Shown: positions 7,399-14,770 of the stretch, piece after piece
How positions within the stretch are numbered: position 1 is the stretch's first letter
Layout: each line of letters begins with the position of its first letter
Assembly: GCF_024699075.1 (NCBI RefSeq)
Contig: NZ_JAILQF010000349.1
Location: forward strand, 1-24,115
Direction: 5' to 3'
From: Butyrivibrio sp.
GTDB lineage: Bacteria > Bacillota_A > Clostridia > Lachnospirales > Lachnospiraceae
DNA: 24,115 nt
Translations under genes and position numbers: made by a program
The notes under the pieces: generated by a model
The model's input: only the letters and a program-made list of their open reading frames with translations
Told to the model about the DNA's origin: nothing
Database searches by the model: none

Positions 7399-7938
7399 TT
7401 ATTTAAACTCACGGAACTTCTTCTGCTGCTTAAAGCTAAGGAATGCAAAATCGTTCTCTTTGTAATAGAACAAAAACAGGAACAGCAAAATAAATGTTGA
7501 TACTGTAACATATATATCGGCTACATTGAAAATTGGGAAATTAATAAGCTTGAAATATATAAAGTCAACAACATAATTAGTTCTGAATCTGTCGATCATA
7601 TTGCCACATGCACCGCTTCCTACCATAACAAGAAGGACATGGAGAACATTGTATTTTTTATCATCCGGCACAAGCACAAGTACATAAACGATAATTATCA
7701 TAATAAGAATGGCTATCAGTATGAAAAATGCCTTCTGATTCTGCAGCATTCCAAATGCAGCTCCCTTATTCTCCAGATACTGAAGTTCAAGGACATTTCT
7801 TATCAAGGAGAAAGAAGCCTTGTCCTTGAGTCTTAATACAGCCTGCATCTTTGTGAACTGATCAAAGGCCACAAGCACAATAAATGCCAGTATATCTGCA
7901 ACAAAAAATAATACTTTTTTTCTGGTGATGTGTTTCAT
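7399..7938 (-). CDS. lspA: Lipoprotein signal peptidase (signal peptidase II)
   Basis: Membrane aspartyl protease that cleaves signal peptides of prolipoproteins after diacylglyceryl transfer. The 179-residue protein has four hydrophobic segments and the conserved blocks NKGAAFG, GNMIDRF...VVDFIYF and FPIFNVAD, which include the two catalytic Asp residues. I chose the ATG at 7938 because AAGGGGG lies 11 bp before it; the longer frame from a TTG at 7971 would overlap aroB by 17 bp without a good ribosome binding site. It sits 16 bp after the aroB stop and so is in the same operon. A predicted client in this window is the carboxypeptidase lipoprotein at 12116-13078. Length is slightly above the usual 150-170 because of a charged C-terminal tail. 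Confidence 0.94.
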   Translation of the reverse strand: MKHITRKKVLFFVADILAFIVLVAFDQFTKMQAVLRLKDKASFSLIRNVLELQYLENKGAAFGMLQNQKAFFILIAILIMIIIVYVLVLVPDDKKYNVLHVLLVMVGSGACGNMIDRFRTNYVVDFIYFKLINFPIFNVADIYVTVSTFILLFLFLFYYKENDFAFLSFKQQKKFREFK

Positions 7939-7949
7939 TGTAGGAATAT

Positions 7950-7956
7950 CCCCCTT
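7950..7956 (-). promoter_or_regulatory. Ribosome binding site fixing the lspA start
   Basis: AAGGGGG on the reverse strand overlaps the aroB stop codon and lies 11 bp before the ATG at 7938. It supports translational coupling of lspA to aroB and argues against the upstream TTG start. Confidence 0.65.
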
Positions 7957-9058
7957 AATCTCCATTTTCAAAATAGAGAATTTCTTTTACAGCTTCCTTT
8001 ATCTCATCATCTGTAACTGTTGTATCGATAAATGCATCTCCGATATCATGAAGCAGGATAAATTTAACCTGATTATTATCCATCTTCTTATCACTTTTTA
8101 CAAGCTTTACGATTTCGTCAGGATCTACGTTCTCTACAGAGATAGGCAGATTAAATGGTACAAACATATCTCTTATCTCATAACAGGTTCCAGTCTCAAT
8201 AAGACCTTTCTTCATAGAGATATAAGCTGCTGCAATGCAGCCAAGAGCTACGCATTCACCGTGGAACAGTTCAAAGTTCCTTGACTTCTCAATAGCATGA
8301 CCGATTGTATGACCAAAGTTAAGAAGTGCTCTTTCGCCCTTTTCTGTAGGATCACGCTGAACTACATCTCTCTTGATCTCACAGGATCTCTTAACCATCT
8401 TTGAAAGAACCTTATGATCACGCTCACCTATTTCATACATATTGTCAATAAGCCAGAAATAGAACTCCTGATCTTTGATAAGACCATGCTTCATAACTTC
8501 AGCAAAACCAGATGCAAACTGACGTTCTGAAAGAGTATCAAGTACTGAAATATTCATATAAACAAGTCTTGGCATGTAGAATGCACCGACCATGTTCTTG
8601 TATCCTTCATAATCAACACCAGTCTTACCGCCAACACTTGAATCCGTCTGAGCAAGAAGTGTTGTAGGTATCTGTACAAAAGCGATTCCTCTAAGATAGC
8701 TTGATGCTGTAAATCCTGTAATATCACCGACTACTCCGCCTCCAAGAGCGATCAGAAGGTCATGTCTGTCAAAGTGCTTGGAGATAAGAAAACCATAGAT
8801 CTTATTTACAGTCTCAAGATTCTTGTACTCTTCTCCTGCCTGTATCTCATAAGCAAAAACCTGACTTCCGACTTTGGAAAGTTCCTTCTCTACAGCCTTA
8901 CTGTAAAGAGGTCCAACATTTGTATCTGTAATAATTGCTATACGTCTGCCTTTAAAGCCAAGCTCTTCGACAGCTTTAGCAAGTTTAGAAAAATTGTCTT
9001 CAAACATGATGTCATAGCAAGGCTTATCATCACGTGCTACATTAATAACTTCTCCCAT
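7955..9058 (-). CDS. aroB: 3-dehydroquinate synthase
   Basis: Second step of the shikimate pathway: NAD- and metal-dependent cyclisation of DAHP to 3-dehydroquinate in the cytosol. The 367-residue protein shows the NAD-binding GGGVVGDITGF block near residue 105, the substrate region TTLLAQTDSSVGGKTGVD, the motif FAEVMKHGLIKD and the zinc-ligand region NFGHTIGHAIE. GGAGG lies just before the ATG. It is the first gene of aroB-lspA-rluD, with a promoter at 9115-9143 and a hairpin between promoter and start. No other aromatic-pathway genes are nearby, so its presence within a sepF/lspA/rluD neighbourhood is unusual. Confidence 0.96.
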   Translation of the reverse strand: MGEVINVARDDKPCYDIMFEDNFSKLAKAVEELGFKGRRIAIITDTNVGPLYSKAVEKELSKVGSQVFAYEIQAGEEYKNLETVNKIYGFLISKHFDRHDLLIALGGGVVGDITGFTASSYLRGIAFVQIPTTLLAQTDSSVGGKTGVDYEGYKNMVGAFYMPRLVYMNISVLDTLSERQFASGFAEVMKHGLIKDQEFYFWLIDNMYEIGERDHKVLSKMVKRSCEIKRDVVQRDPTEKGERALLNFGHTIGHAIEKSRNFELFHGECVALGCIAAAYISMKKGLIETGTCYEIRDMFVPFNLPISVENVDPDEIVKLVKSDKKMDNNQVKFILLHDIGDAFIDTTVTDDEIKEAVKEILYFENGD

Positions 9059-9080
9059 AATTCCTCCACTTAGTTAAAAA

Positions 9081-9111
9081 TATCAGCAGGCCATAAATGA
9101 GCCTGCTGATA
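9081..9111 (-). terminator. Hairpin with T-tract between the aroB promoter and aroB
   Basis: A perfect 11-bp stem TATCAGCAGGC / GCCTGCTGATA with a 9-nt loop is followed on the reverse strand by ATATTTTTAAC, so it has the form of an intrinsic terminator for sepF transcripts. It ends only about 13 bp before the aroB ribosome binding site and begins at the predicted aroB transcription start, so it would also form a 5' stem-loop on the aroB mRNA. Confidence 0.8.
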
Positions 9112-9114
9112 AAG

Positions 9115-9143
9115 ATTTTACAATATTTAGCTTATAATCTCAA
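9115..9143 (-). promoter_or_regulatory. Sigma-A type promoter of aroB-lspA-rluD
   Basis: On the reverse strand TTGAGA (9138-9143) and TAAAAT (9115-9120) are exactly 17 bp apart, each one mismatch from consensus. The start is predicted near 9107-9109, inside the outer arm of the hairpin at 9081-9111. Confidence 0.65.
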
Positions 9144-9259
9144 TATGTCAGAAACAGCTTTCATATAGCCGGTTCCTCAAATCTGAACATGTTAGCCTGA
9201 TCCATTAATCTATTATCAACTAAAAGCCAAACATGCCAACATAATCCTTAAATCAATTT

Positions 9260-9790
9260 TTAATTGAACATTGAAGGACCTGTATGAAGATTATCTCCAA
9301 GAGATCCGCTGATCATCTCCTGAAAGTCTCCTGATATATCAACACTTGATGGTGTGATGATAAAGATATATTTGGAAATCTTCTGAAGATTACCGTTAAT
9401 TGCAAAGCAAGAACCTGATGTGAAATCAATGATTCTCTGTGCAACGTCAACATCAAGACCTTCAAGATTAAGAACAACTGTTCTGTTAGAAAGAAGTGTC
9501 TCTGTGATCTCTCTTGCATCTTCAAATGAAGTTGGCTTTACAACACATACTTCCATTCCTGCTGATGTCATAGATTTTTTTCTCGCTGAAATTGATGTGA
9601 TCGGTTTCGAAGGATTGCTTCTCTTAAGCTTTTCTTCCGGTACTTCGATAGAAGGATCATCCTTGCCAATAGGTGCTGTTTTTAATGCTGCTGTTCCTTT
9701 ATCATAGTAATCGTCTTCGTTGTCATAATAATCTTCATCTTCACCGTCATTAAGCTTGATGGCCTTTAAGAATTTATCCATTGCGCTCAT
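9260..9790 (-). CDS. sepF: Cell division protein SepF
   Basis: Cytosolic protein that bundles FtsZ protofilaments and tethers the Z-ring to the membrane in Gram-positive bacteria. The start MSAMDKFLKAIKL is followed by an acidic Asp/Tyr linker (EDEDYYDNEDDYYD), then the compact SepF core (VVKPTSFEDAREITETLL, NLEGLDVDVAQRIIDFTSG, and ISKYIFIITPSSVDISG). The N-terminal amphipathic helix is the expected membrane anchor. I chose the ATG at 9790 because GAGGAG lies 6 bp before it; an upstream GTG at 9832 would add 14 atypical residues. 176 residues is normal for the family. It has its own near-consensus promoter. The usual ylm/divIVA neighbours are absent. Confidence 0.94.
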   Translation of the reverse strand: MSAMDKFLKAIKLNDGEDEDYYDNEDDYYDKGTAALKTAPIGKDDPSIEVPEEKLKRSNPSKPITSISARKKSMTSAGMEVCVVKPTSFEDAREITETLLSNRTVVLNLEGLDVDVAQRIIDFTSGSCFAINGNLQKISKYIFIITPSSVDISGDFQEMISGSLGDNLHTGPSMFN

Positions 9791-9796
9791 ATTATT

Positions 9797-9802
9797 CTCC
9801 TC
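9797..9802 (-). promoter_or_regulatory. Ribosome binding site fixing the sepF start
   Basis: GAGGAG on the reverse strand, 6 bp before the ATG at 9790, selects this start over the GTG at 9832. Confidence 0.75.
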
Positions 9803-9870
9803 ACTCTGCTGTGTGATAGAACCAGCAGCCACAAATAAAACTTCTGAATTTTTATCCCTAAACTATACCT

Positions 9871-9899
9871 ATTATCTAATTTTTACAGCAATGTGTCAA
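9871..9899 (-). promoter_or_regulatory. Near-consensus sigma-A promoter of sepF
   Basis: Perfect TTGACA (9894-9899), a 17-bp spacer and GATAAT (9871-9876) on the reverse strand. The predicted start near 9864 leaves a leader of about 75 nt, which includes a small 6-bp hairpin (CTGCTG 9806-9811 / CAGCAG 9823-9828) just upstream of the ribosome binding site. Confidence 0.85.
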
Positions 9900-10056
9900 C
9901 CCTTATAACATTTTCAGTATTAATATACCCATAAACGCTTATATATCAATATTTACAACATTATACTTTTTCTTAACATTTATACACAATTGCTAAACAT
10001 ATAATAAGTTAAACTCGCAAGGGATTTCATAGATTAAGCATACGACTTTGATGATA

Positions 10057-11457
10057 TCACTTATAAATGAGCTCATCATCAGTAACTGATGTTGCATCAA
10101 GGGCTATAAAGTCATATACATTAAGACCGTATTCTGTATTGGATTTAACGATGGAATACTCGTCATTATTGTAAAGTACTTCTATCTGTTTAAAGTCCGC
10201 ATAACCTTTATTGATGTTATATACACCTGTAAGCGAAGCCACTTCACTTACTGTAAACTCAGCATTCGTCGAAGGATATAATAGTACATCTCCACTAGCT
10301 ATTGCATCCTGGTCAATATAATAATTGTCATCAACCTGACTGTGGACACTAACAATTACTTCCTCGCTGGACTGGGAGCCGTCTTCAAGAAATGTCTTTC
10401 TATGAACTACTGTGTTTCCTTCAGCTGTCTCATTTACAAGATCTGATGGAATCACATAAAAGTTCTTCTCTATAATAGATGTATTAGGAATCTTAAGTCC
10501 TGTCTCATTCTCAGTAATAAGCTCAATAGAAAGAAATCTGTCTGTTGCGAAAGTTATCATGGAATTAGTAAATGAAAACTCAACAAATATTTCTCCTGCA
10601 CTATTAGTATATGTGCTTACCTGCCCCCAGGCTGTAACCTGATTCTTAAGGAATTTGATATTAATATATTCTTTTTCCAAAAGATAATCAGCTGTCTCTT
10701 TATCAGGAACCTGTATTACAATGGACCAGTCTTCGTCTGTTGCAAGCTTATATACAGGTGAATCTGCTGTTACAACTTCAGAAGAACTGAATGTTGTCTT
10801 CTCATATTGGGACTGATCAAAAAGATCAGAGGTCATGTCCTGAAGTGTAAGATCTTCATAACCATCCTGTGAATAAAGTACTATACCGCTTGATGGTGCA
10901 TTTTTATAAATAAAGTTATGTGTTGATGAACTGAGTTCTCCAATATTATTAAGATAAGACGTATTTACAAGCTTGGAAAGTGTACCGCTAATACTGCTTT
11001 TAAAATCATATACGCTTCCAAAGGTATTCTTATTAAAAGTACTTGTAAAATCCTCTATATCTTCTTTAAGTTCAGAATAGTCATCCTCTGTAAGAGCTAC
11101 TGCTGATGCATCTCCTGTAAGTGAGGACAAGTCTGATAATGAATCTGATTCATCTACAATGTAGACAAGGTCACCTTTTGCTACTCTTCTGTCTTCTGTA
11201 GCAAAATAGTATACACTTCCTGCCGTATCATTTGAAACAACTTCTTCGTCTCTCAGAGCGATAGCCGTATAGGTATTATTCTGAGAAAGGGATCCTTCCA
11301 TAACTTCGTAGCCAACTACATGTTTAGCATTAAGATACTGAACGATGCTTATAATCATGTAAACCAGAAGTACGGCAAAAATCAAAACTCCGATTCTGTC
11401 AGGCGTAAAGCCTGAATTTATATTTGTTATTTTGCTGTTTTTCTTCTTTGAGGCCAT
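10057..11457 (-). CDS. HlyD-like membrane-fusion-type protein (putative)
   Basis: A 466-residue protein with a basic N-terminus (KKKNSK), one membrane helix at about residues 22-41, and a large extracytoplasmic part. The region after the helix (VMEGSL...TAIALRDEEVV...AGSVYYFATEDRRVAKGDLVYIV) resembles the split biotinyl-lipoyl beta domain of HlyD/membrane fusion proteins, and PSSGIVLYSQDGYE near residue 190 looks like its second half. Similar proteins lie next to sepF in other Clostridia; their role is not established and no transporter partner is present here, so an efflux function should not be assumed. A weak GGAAA ribosome binding site precedes the ATG, with the terminator of the previous gene about 20 bp upstream. 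The promoter is not clear. Confidence 0.8.
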   Translation of the reverse strand: MASKKKNSKITNINSGFTPDRIGVLIFAVLLVYMIISIVQYLNAKHVVGYEVMEGSLSQNNTYTAIALRDEEVVSNDTAGSVYYFATEDRRVAKGDLVYIVDESDSLSDLSSLTGDASAVALTEDDYSELKEDIEDFTSTFNKNTFGSVYDFKSSISGTLSKLVNTSYLNNIGELSSSTHNFIYKNAPSSGIVLYSQDGYEDLTLQDMTSDLFDQSQYEKTTFSSSEVVTADSPVYKLATDEDWSIVIQVPDKETADYLLEKEYINIKFLKNQVTAWGQVSTYTNSAGEIFVEFSFTNSMITFATDRFLSIELITENETGLKIPNTSIIEKNFYVIPSDLVNETAEGNTVVHRKTFLEDGSQSSEEVIVSVHSQVDDNYYIDQDAIASGDVLLYPSTNAEFTVSEVASLTGVYNINKGYADFKQIEVLYNNDEYSIVKSNTEYGLNVYDFIALDATSVTDDELIYK

Positions 11458-11479
11458 TCATTTCCAATCTGCTGATAAA

Positions 11480-11507
11480 AAGCCGCGGCACCTTTAAGCC
11501 GCGGCTT
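11480..11507 (-). terminator. Rho-independent terminator after the small P-loop gene
   Basis: A GC-rich 10-bp stem AAGCCGCGGC / GCCGCGGCTT with an 8-nt loop is followed on the reverse strand by TTTTTATC. It lies about 80 bp after the stop of the P-loop gene and 23 bp before the HlyD-like start. A weaker AT-rich inverted repeat (about 11524-11546) lies between. Confidence 0.88.
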
Positions 11508-11588
11508 ATAATCTGCTTTTTTTATGAGTATATTTTTAAAATACTCAAAATAAATCCTTCAAACTATACCATTTATATATTATTTTTA

Positions 11589-12008
11589 TTAAAGAGAAAT
11601 CACAATTTTAGATCTTACAGACTCGGGAAGTTCGTCTTCATCTTTAGAAACGCTAAGTATAAAATCGATTCCAAATTTTCCGCTTAACTTATCAAGTTTA
11701 CTAACAGTCTCAGTTATATCCTTGTCATCAAGGCCGGAGATAGACAGAAAACTATCAAGATAAACCTGCTGCAAATCTCTGTCCTGTGAGATAATACCAC
11801 TTACAAATCCAATGAATTCTTCCGGAGTTTCTACCATAAACTCAGGAACAACAATCATACGAACCTTATTATTAAGTTCATACATGTGCTTGGTGTTTTT
11901 GTCGAGAAATACGACATTGCCCAGAATGTTCTTGACCTCAGAATTGACTTTGTCTAAAAGACATTTAGTCTTCCCCTTCCCTTTTCTACCTACGATAAGC
12001 TGAACCAT
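11589..12008 (-). CDS. Small P-loop protein of unknown function
   Basis: A 139-residue protein that I cannot assign to a characterised family. A Walker A motif GRKGKGKT occupies residues 7-14 at the very N-terminus. A hydrophobic run ending in Asp (QQVYLDSFLSI, Asp85) could be Walker B, and a later strand FILSVSKDEDELP fits a sensor-like position, so it may be a minimal P-loop NTPase fold without the extra domains of larger ATPases. Similar short proteins in Lachnospiraceae carry unsupported names such as 'twitching motility protein PilT', but no PilT-specific boxes are seen. It has a strong promoter and a strong ribosome binding site (GGGAGG, 8 bp before the ATG), so it is a real, separately controlled gene. 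Confidence 0.75.
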   Translation of the reverse strand: MVQLIVGRKGKGKTKCLLDKVNSEVKNILGNVVFLDKNTKHMYELNNKVRMIVVPEFMVETPEEFIGFVSGIISQDRDLQQVYLDSFLSISGLDDKDITETVSKLDKLSGKFGIDFILSVSKDEDELPESVRSKIVISL

Positions 12009-12054
12009 AAGCGTAACCTCCCTTGTATGTAGTTTGTGGAACTTTCATATAATT

Positions 12055-12083
12055 ATTATAGCTTTATGAATGACAAATGACAA
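12055..12083 (-). promoter_or_regulatory. Sigma-A promoter of the small P-loop gene
   Basis: On the reverse strand TTGTCA (12078-12083) and a perfect TATAAT (12055-12060) are 17 bp apart. The predicted start is near 12048, giving a leader of about 40 nt. Confidence 0.8.
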
Positions 12084-12095
12084 CCTTAAATGCGA

Positions 12096-12120
12096 CTTAA
12101 ATTAAGTGGTTTAATTTAAG
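12096..12120 (-). repeat. AT-rich perfect hairpin overlapping the stop of the carboxypeptidase gene
   Basis: CTTAAATTAA (12096-12105) and TTAATTTAAG (12111-12120) form a 10-bp stem with a 5-nt loop that includes the stop codon at 12116-12118. No T-tract follows on the reverse strand, so it is a weak terminator candidate or an mRNA 3'-end structure. It lies just upstream of the P-loop gene promoter. Confidence 0.5.
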
Positions 12121-13078
12121 CCGTTATTTTCTCAAGAAGAGCTGTCATTTCGCTATACAAAGTATCCCCATCTTCTGCTCTCATAATTACTGCTATATAA
12201 GGATTACCGGATGAATCCTTGGCAAGAAGTATAAGGCAGTGTCCTGCTGCGTTTGTAGTTCCTGTCTTACCACCAATAACTGTAATACTTGAAGGAGCTG
12301 TTCTGTCACCCTTAAGATATCCATTGGTAGTATTAATGTTAACTTCAGCGCTGCTACCATCTGAATGTGAATATACAGTAGAATAGCTGGACATATTTAT
12401 GATTTCCTGGAATACATCATATTGCATTGCAGCATTGAATATCAAATACATATCATAAGCTGTAACATAATGATCATCCTCAGTAAGACCATGAGGATTG
12501 GAAAAGTGACATTTTGTCGCTCCAATCTCTTTAGCCTCTGCATTCATGAGCTCTGTAAAGCCCTCAACACTTCCTCCGATATTATCTGCTATAAGCATAC
12601 CTGCATCATTAGCAGAGTATATCAAAAGTATATGAAGAGCCTGGTCAAGAGTCATGGTATCGCCCTCTTTAAGACCAATAAGCTGGGCACCTGACTCAGT
12701 GATATTAACAGAACTTGTTGCTGTCAATATCTGATCAAGACTTCCATATTTGAGTGCTACAAGAGCAGTCATAATTTTGGTAAGGGAAGCAGGATCAACC
12801 TGTTCGTTAACATTATGAGCATATAATGTCTCTCTGTTGTTCAGATCGAACAATCCTGCACATGAATTAGTAGACATACTAATACTGCTGTCTGTAATAT
12901 CGGAACCGACTACACACAGATCAGAAGCAAAAGTGTCTACCATATCTGATGAAATGGACGTATAAATGCTTTCCGAAGAATAAGGAATAGCATATGATGA
13001 AGATCCACACGCTGTCAATAAAGCCATGGATAAAAGAGCTGTTACCAGGGTAATAAGTCTTTTATTTGTACATTTCAC
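12116..13078 (-). CDS. Serine-type D-Ala-D-Ala carboxypeptidase, lipoprotein (DacA-like)
   Basis: Peptidase S11 family enzyme trimming the terminal D-Ala from peptidoglycan stem peptides outside the membrane. All three catalytic motifs are visible (numbering from the chosen start): SLTK at 98-101, SAN at 155-157 and KTG at 271-273. The N-terminus (KCTNKRL, hydrophobic run, LLTAC) is a lipoprotein signal with lipidated Cys24, so it would need LspA, encoded in this window. I chose the GTG at 13078, with GAGGAG 12 bp upstream inside the end of mgsA; a TTG at 13102 would give eight more residues. The frame overlaps mgsA by 17 bp, implying coupled translation. At 320 residues it lacks most of the C-terminal beta domain of larger DacA proteins. 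Confidence 0.9.
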   Translation of the reverse strand: MKCTNKRLITLVTALLSMALLTACGSSSYAIPYSSESIYTSISSDMVDTFASDLCVVGSDITDSSISMSTNSCAGLFDLNNRETLYAHNVNEQVDPASLTKIMTALVALKYGSLDQILTATSSVNITESGAQLIGLKEGDTMTLDQALHILLIYSANDAGMLIADNIGGSVEGFTELMNAEAKEIGATKCHFSNPHGLTEDDHYVTAYDMYLIFNAAMQYDVFQEIINMSSYSTVYSHSDGSSAEVNINTTNGYLKGDRTAPSSITVIGGKTGTTNAAGHCLILLAKDSSGNPYIAVIMRAEDGDTLYSEMTALLEKITA

Positions 13079-13457
13079 GCCACTCAAGGTCTCCTCTGTC
13101 AAGTGATTTGATCAATAACTCAGCGGATGCAAGATTGGTGGCAAGCGGGATATTATGAACGTCACAAAGACGCATAACATTGCTGACATCAGGTTCATGA
13201 GATTTCTGTGTAAGTGGATCACGCAGAAAAATAACAAGGTCGATCTCGTTATGTTCAATTGCAGCACCTATCTGCTGCTCTCCCCCAAGATGTCCTGCAA
13301 GAAATTTATGTATACTAAGGTTGGTGACTTCTTCAATAAGTCTACCTGTTGTACCTGTTGCATAAAGATCATTGCGGCTTAAAATCCCCCTATATGCTAT
13401 GCAAAAGTTCTGCATTAGCTTTTTCTTCGCATCATGAGCGATCAGTGCTATATTCAT
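13062..13457 (-). CDS. mgsA: Methylglyoxal synthase
   Basis: Converts dihydroxyacetone phosphate to methylglyoxal and phosphate, an overflow branch of glycolysis. The 131-residue protein matches the family length and shows ALIAHDAKK at the N-terminus, the phosphate-binding TGTTG, and FLRDPL...HEPDV. The block that normally reads GGDQQ reads GGEQQ (Glu60), so the residue equivalent to the E. coli catalytic Asp71 is Glu. I chose the ATG at 13457 with GGAGG 9 bp upstream. An extended -10 promoter (TGTTATAAT) lies about 33 bp upstream. It follows rodA, as in other Clostridia, and overlaps the carboxypeptidase gene, so the two form an operon. Confidence 0.93.
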   Translation of the reverse strand: MNIALIAHDAKKKLMQNFCIAYRGILSRNDLYATGTTGRLIEEVTNLSIHKFLAGHLGGEQQIGAAIEHNEIDLVIFLRDPLTQKSHEPDVSNVMRLCDVHNIPLATNLASAELLIKSLDRGDLEWREMYK

Positions 13458-13466
13458 TGCCAAATT

Positions 13467-13471
13467 CCTCC
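13467..13471 (-). promoter_or_regulatory. Ribosome binding site fixing the mgsA start
   Basis: GGAGG on the reverse strand lies 9 bp before the ATG at 13457 and only 3 bp before an upstream TTG, so the ATG is preferred. Confidence 0.7.
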
Positions 13472-13489
13472 ATTGCCATACATAAAAGT

Positions 13490-13518
13490 ATTATAACACA
13501 AAAATTGTATTGAAAAAA
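13490..13518 (-). promoter_or_regulatory. Extended -10 promoter of mgsA and the carboxypeptidase gene
   Basis: TGTTATAAT on the reverse strand (13490-13498) combines a perfect TATAAT with an extended TG. The -35 position 17 bp upstream (13513-13518) is only a T-run. It lies between the rodA terminator and mgsA, marking a new transcription unit. Confidence 0.65.
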
Positions 13519-13561
13519 ACAAAAATAATTCAACTTACGCTAAATGTCGTATTTACAAATC

Positions 13562-13588
13562 AAAAATCCGCGCATAAGGCGGATTTTT
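13562..13588 (-). terminator. Rho-independent terminator after rodA
   Basis: The 10-bp stem AAAAATCCGC / GCGGATTTTT with a 7-nt loop lies about 40 bp beyond the rodA stop and supplies its own T-tract on either strand. It closes the long leftward array that includes the mre genes. Confidence 0.88.
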
Positions 13589-13626
13589 GCTATTTATAAG
13601 TTAAATAATAATCAAGGATGTTCAAA

Positions 13627-14757
13627 CTAATAAGATTTCCTCATCTGCTGCAATCCCACATTTAGAACAAATCCAACACCTATGTACACAGAAACAATAG
13701 ATGTTAGTCCAGAACTTACAAGTGGAAGCGGGATACCCGTATTAGGGAGTGCTCCTGTAGCAACTCCGATATTAAGAAGTCCCTGGAAACCTATCCACAC
13801 TGCCATTCCGGTTGCAATAACAGAGCCTGCTATATCCTTAGCTCTTGCTGCTGTAATAAGGCACTTTATAGCAATTGCAACAAGCAAAAATACAACTATA
13901 CAGGATCCAATAAATCCAAACTCCTCTCCTATAACAGTAAAAATAAAGTCGGTACTTGATTCGGAAATATATCCACTGTTAAGAACAGAACTGATCTCAT
14001 TGGTATCATATCCTTTGCCCTGAAGCTGACCGGAACCAATTGCCATCATAGAATTCATGGTCTGATATGCAGTAGAATCAGCGTAGTCTTCAGGATGTAG
14101 CCATGCAAGGATACGCTCCTGCTGATATGACTTTAGAATAGGACTATCTTCCAAAAGCGCAAGGTAGAATATAAGCGCAGCCGATGGAATACCTGCAATC
14201 AAAACACCCGCAACAAGCTTCCAGCTTATTCCTCCTACAAACAGGATCATTACAAAGATCATACACAGCATGATAGTTGTAGAAAGATCCGGTTCCTTCA
14301 GGATAAGAAGGATTGGCGGAATAAGCAGTCCTATTGCCGAAACCAAGAATCCCATGGTCTTAACCTTCTTTTGATTGACCATAATAAATTTGGCATAAAA
14401 CAATATTATCAGTATTTTAGAGATTTCTGAGGGCTGAAAGGTAATTCCGGCAATTTCAAGCCATCTCTGAGCACCATGTGAATCACTACCAAATACTAAA
14501 ACTCCAAGAAGTAGCAGTACCGCAAGGATGTAATATACCCAGTAAAAATTAAGCAGTTTTGAATAATCAAGTAATGATACTACAACCATTACGATACATC
14601 CAAGTACGATACCTATTATCTGCTTGTTCTGAAGAGACTCATCCGATGAACTTACTGCCACTACACCTACTATAGAAAGTGCAATGACTAGGAATATAAG
14701 GATGAAATCATAGTTTCTTAATTTGTAACGTTTAAAAAATTCAAGAATTTTTTTCAT
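13627..14757 (-). CDS. rodA: Rod shape-determining peptidoglycan glycosyltransferase RodA (SEDS family)
   Basis: Integral membrane glycosyltransferase that polymerises lipid II during cell elongation, partnered with PBP2. The 376-residue protein has about ten membrane helices and the SEDS motifs in order: GAQRWL, FQPSEISKI, KEPDLSTT, a long extracellular loop with HPEDY...MNSMMAIGSGQLQGKGY, then SSTDFIFTVIGEEFGFIG (with the conserved catalytic Asp) and GIPLPLVSSGLTS. It begins 13 bp after mrdA, with a TAAGG ribosome binding site overlapping that gene's stop, so synthesis of enzyme and partner is coupled. I call RodA rather than FtsW from the mre/PBP2 context. In several Clostridia minCDE lies between PBP2 and rodA; it is absent here. 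Confidence 0.95.
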   Translation of the reverse strand: MKKILEFFKRYKLRNYDFILIFLVIALSIVGVVAVSSSDESLQNKQIIGIVLGCIVMVVVSLLDYSKLLNFYWVYYILAVLLLLGVLVFGSDSHGAQRWLEIAGITFQPSEISKILIILFYAKFIMVNQKKVKTMGFLVSAIGLLIPPILLILKEPDLSTTIMLCMIFVMILFVGGISWKLVAGVLIAGIPSAALIFYLALLEDSPILKSYQQERILAWLHPEDYADSTAYQTMNSMMAIGSGQLQGKGYDTNEISSVLNSGYISESSTDFIFTVIGEEFGFIGSCIVVFLLVAIAIKCLITAARAKDIAGSVIATGMAVWIGFQGLLNIGVATGALPNTGIPLPLVSSGLTSIVSVYIGVGFVLNVGLQQMRKSY

Positions 14758-14770
14758 ATGTCAATATACC

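Noticed and set aside
9144..9259. Tiny frames between sepF and aroB (for example MKAVSDILRL with a GAGGAA upstream, and MDQANMFRFEEPAI) considered as leader peptides for aroB
   Set aside because: They lie upstream of or overlapping the predicted aroB promoter, lack a run of aromatic codons next to an antiterminator, and are short enough to be chance.
9806..9828. 6-bp hairpin in the sepF leader as a riboswitch or thermosensor
   Set aside because: Too short and isolated, with no match to a known riboswitch pattern; noted only within the sepF promoter entry.
10057..11457. Calling the HlyD-like protein part of a type I secretion or efflux system
   Set aside because: No ABC transporter or outer component is nearby and homologues beside sepF in Clostridia are functionally uncharacterised, so only the domain resemblance is reported.
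11524..11546. AT-rich inverted repeat TGAGTAT...ATACTCA between the P-loop gene and its terminator, considered as a promoter or operator of the HlyD-like gene
   Set aside because: Arms are imperfect and AT-rich, and no -35/-10 pair with acceptable spacing could be built around it.
11589..12008. Naming the small P-loop protein PilT
   Set aside because: It has only a Walker A motif at the very N-terminus and lacks the Asp box, His box and length of PilT ATPases.
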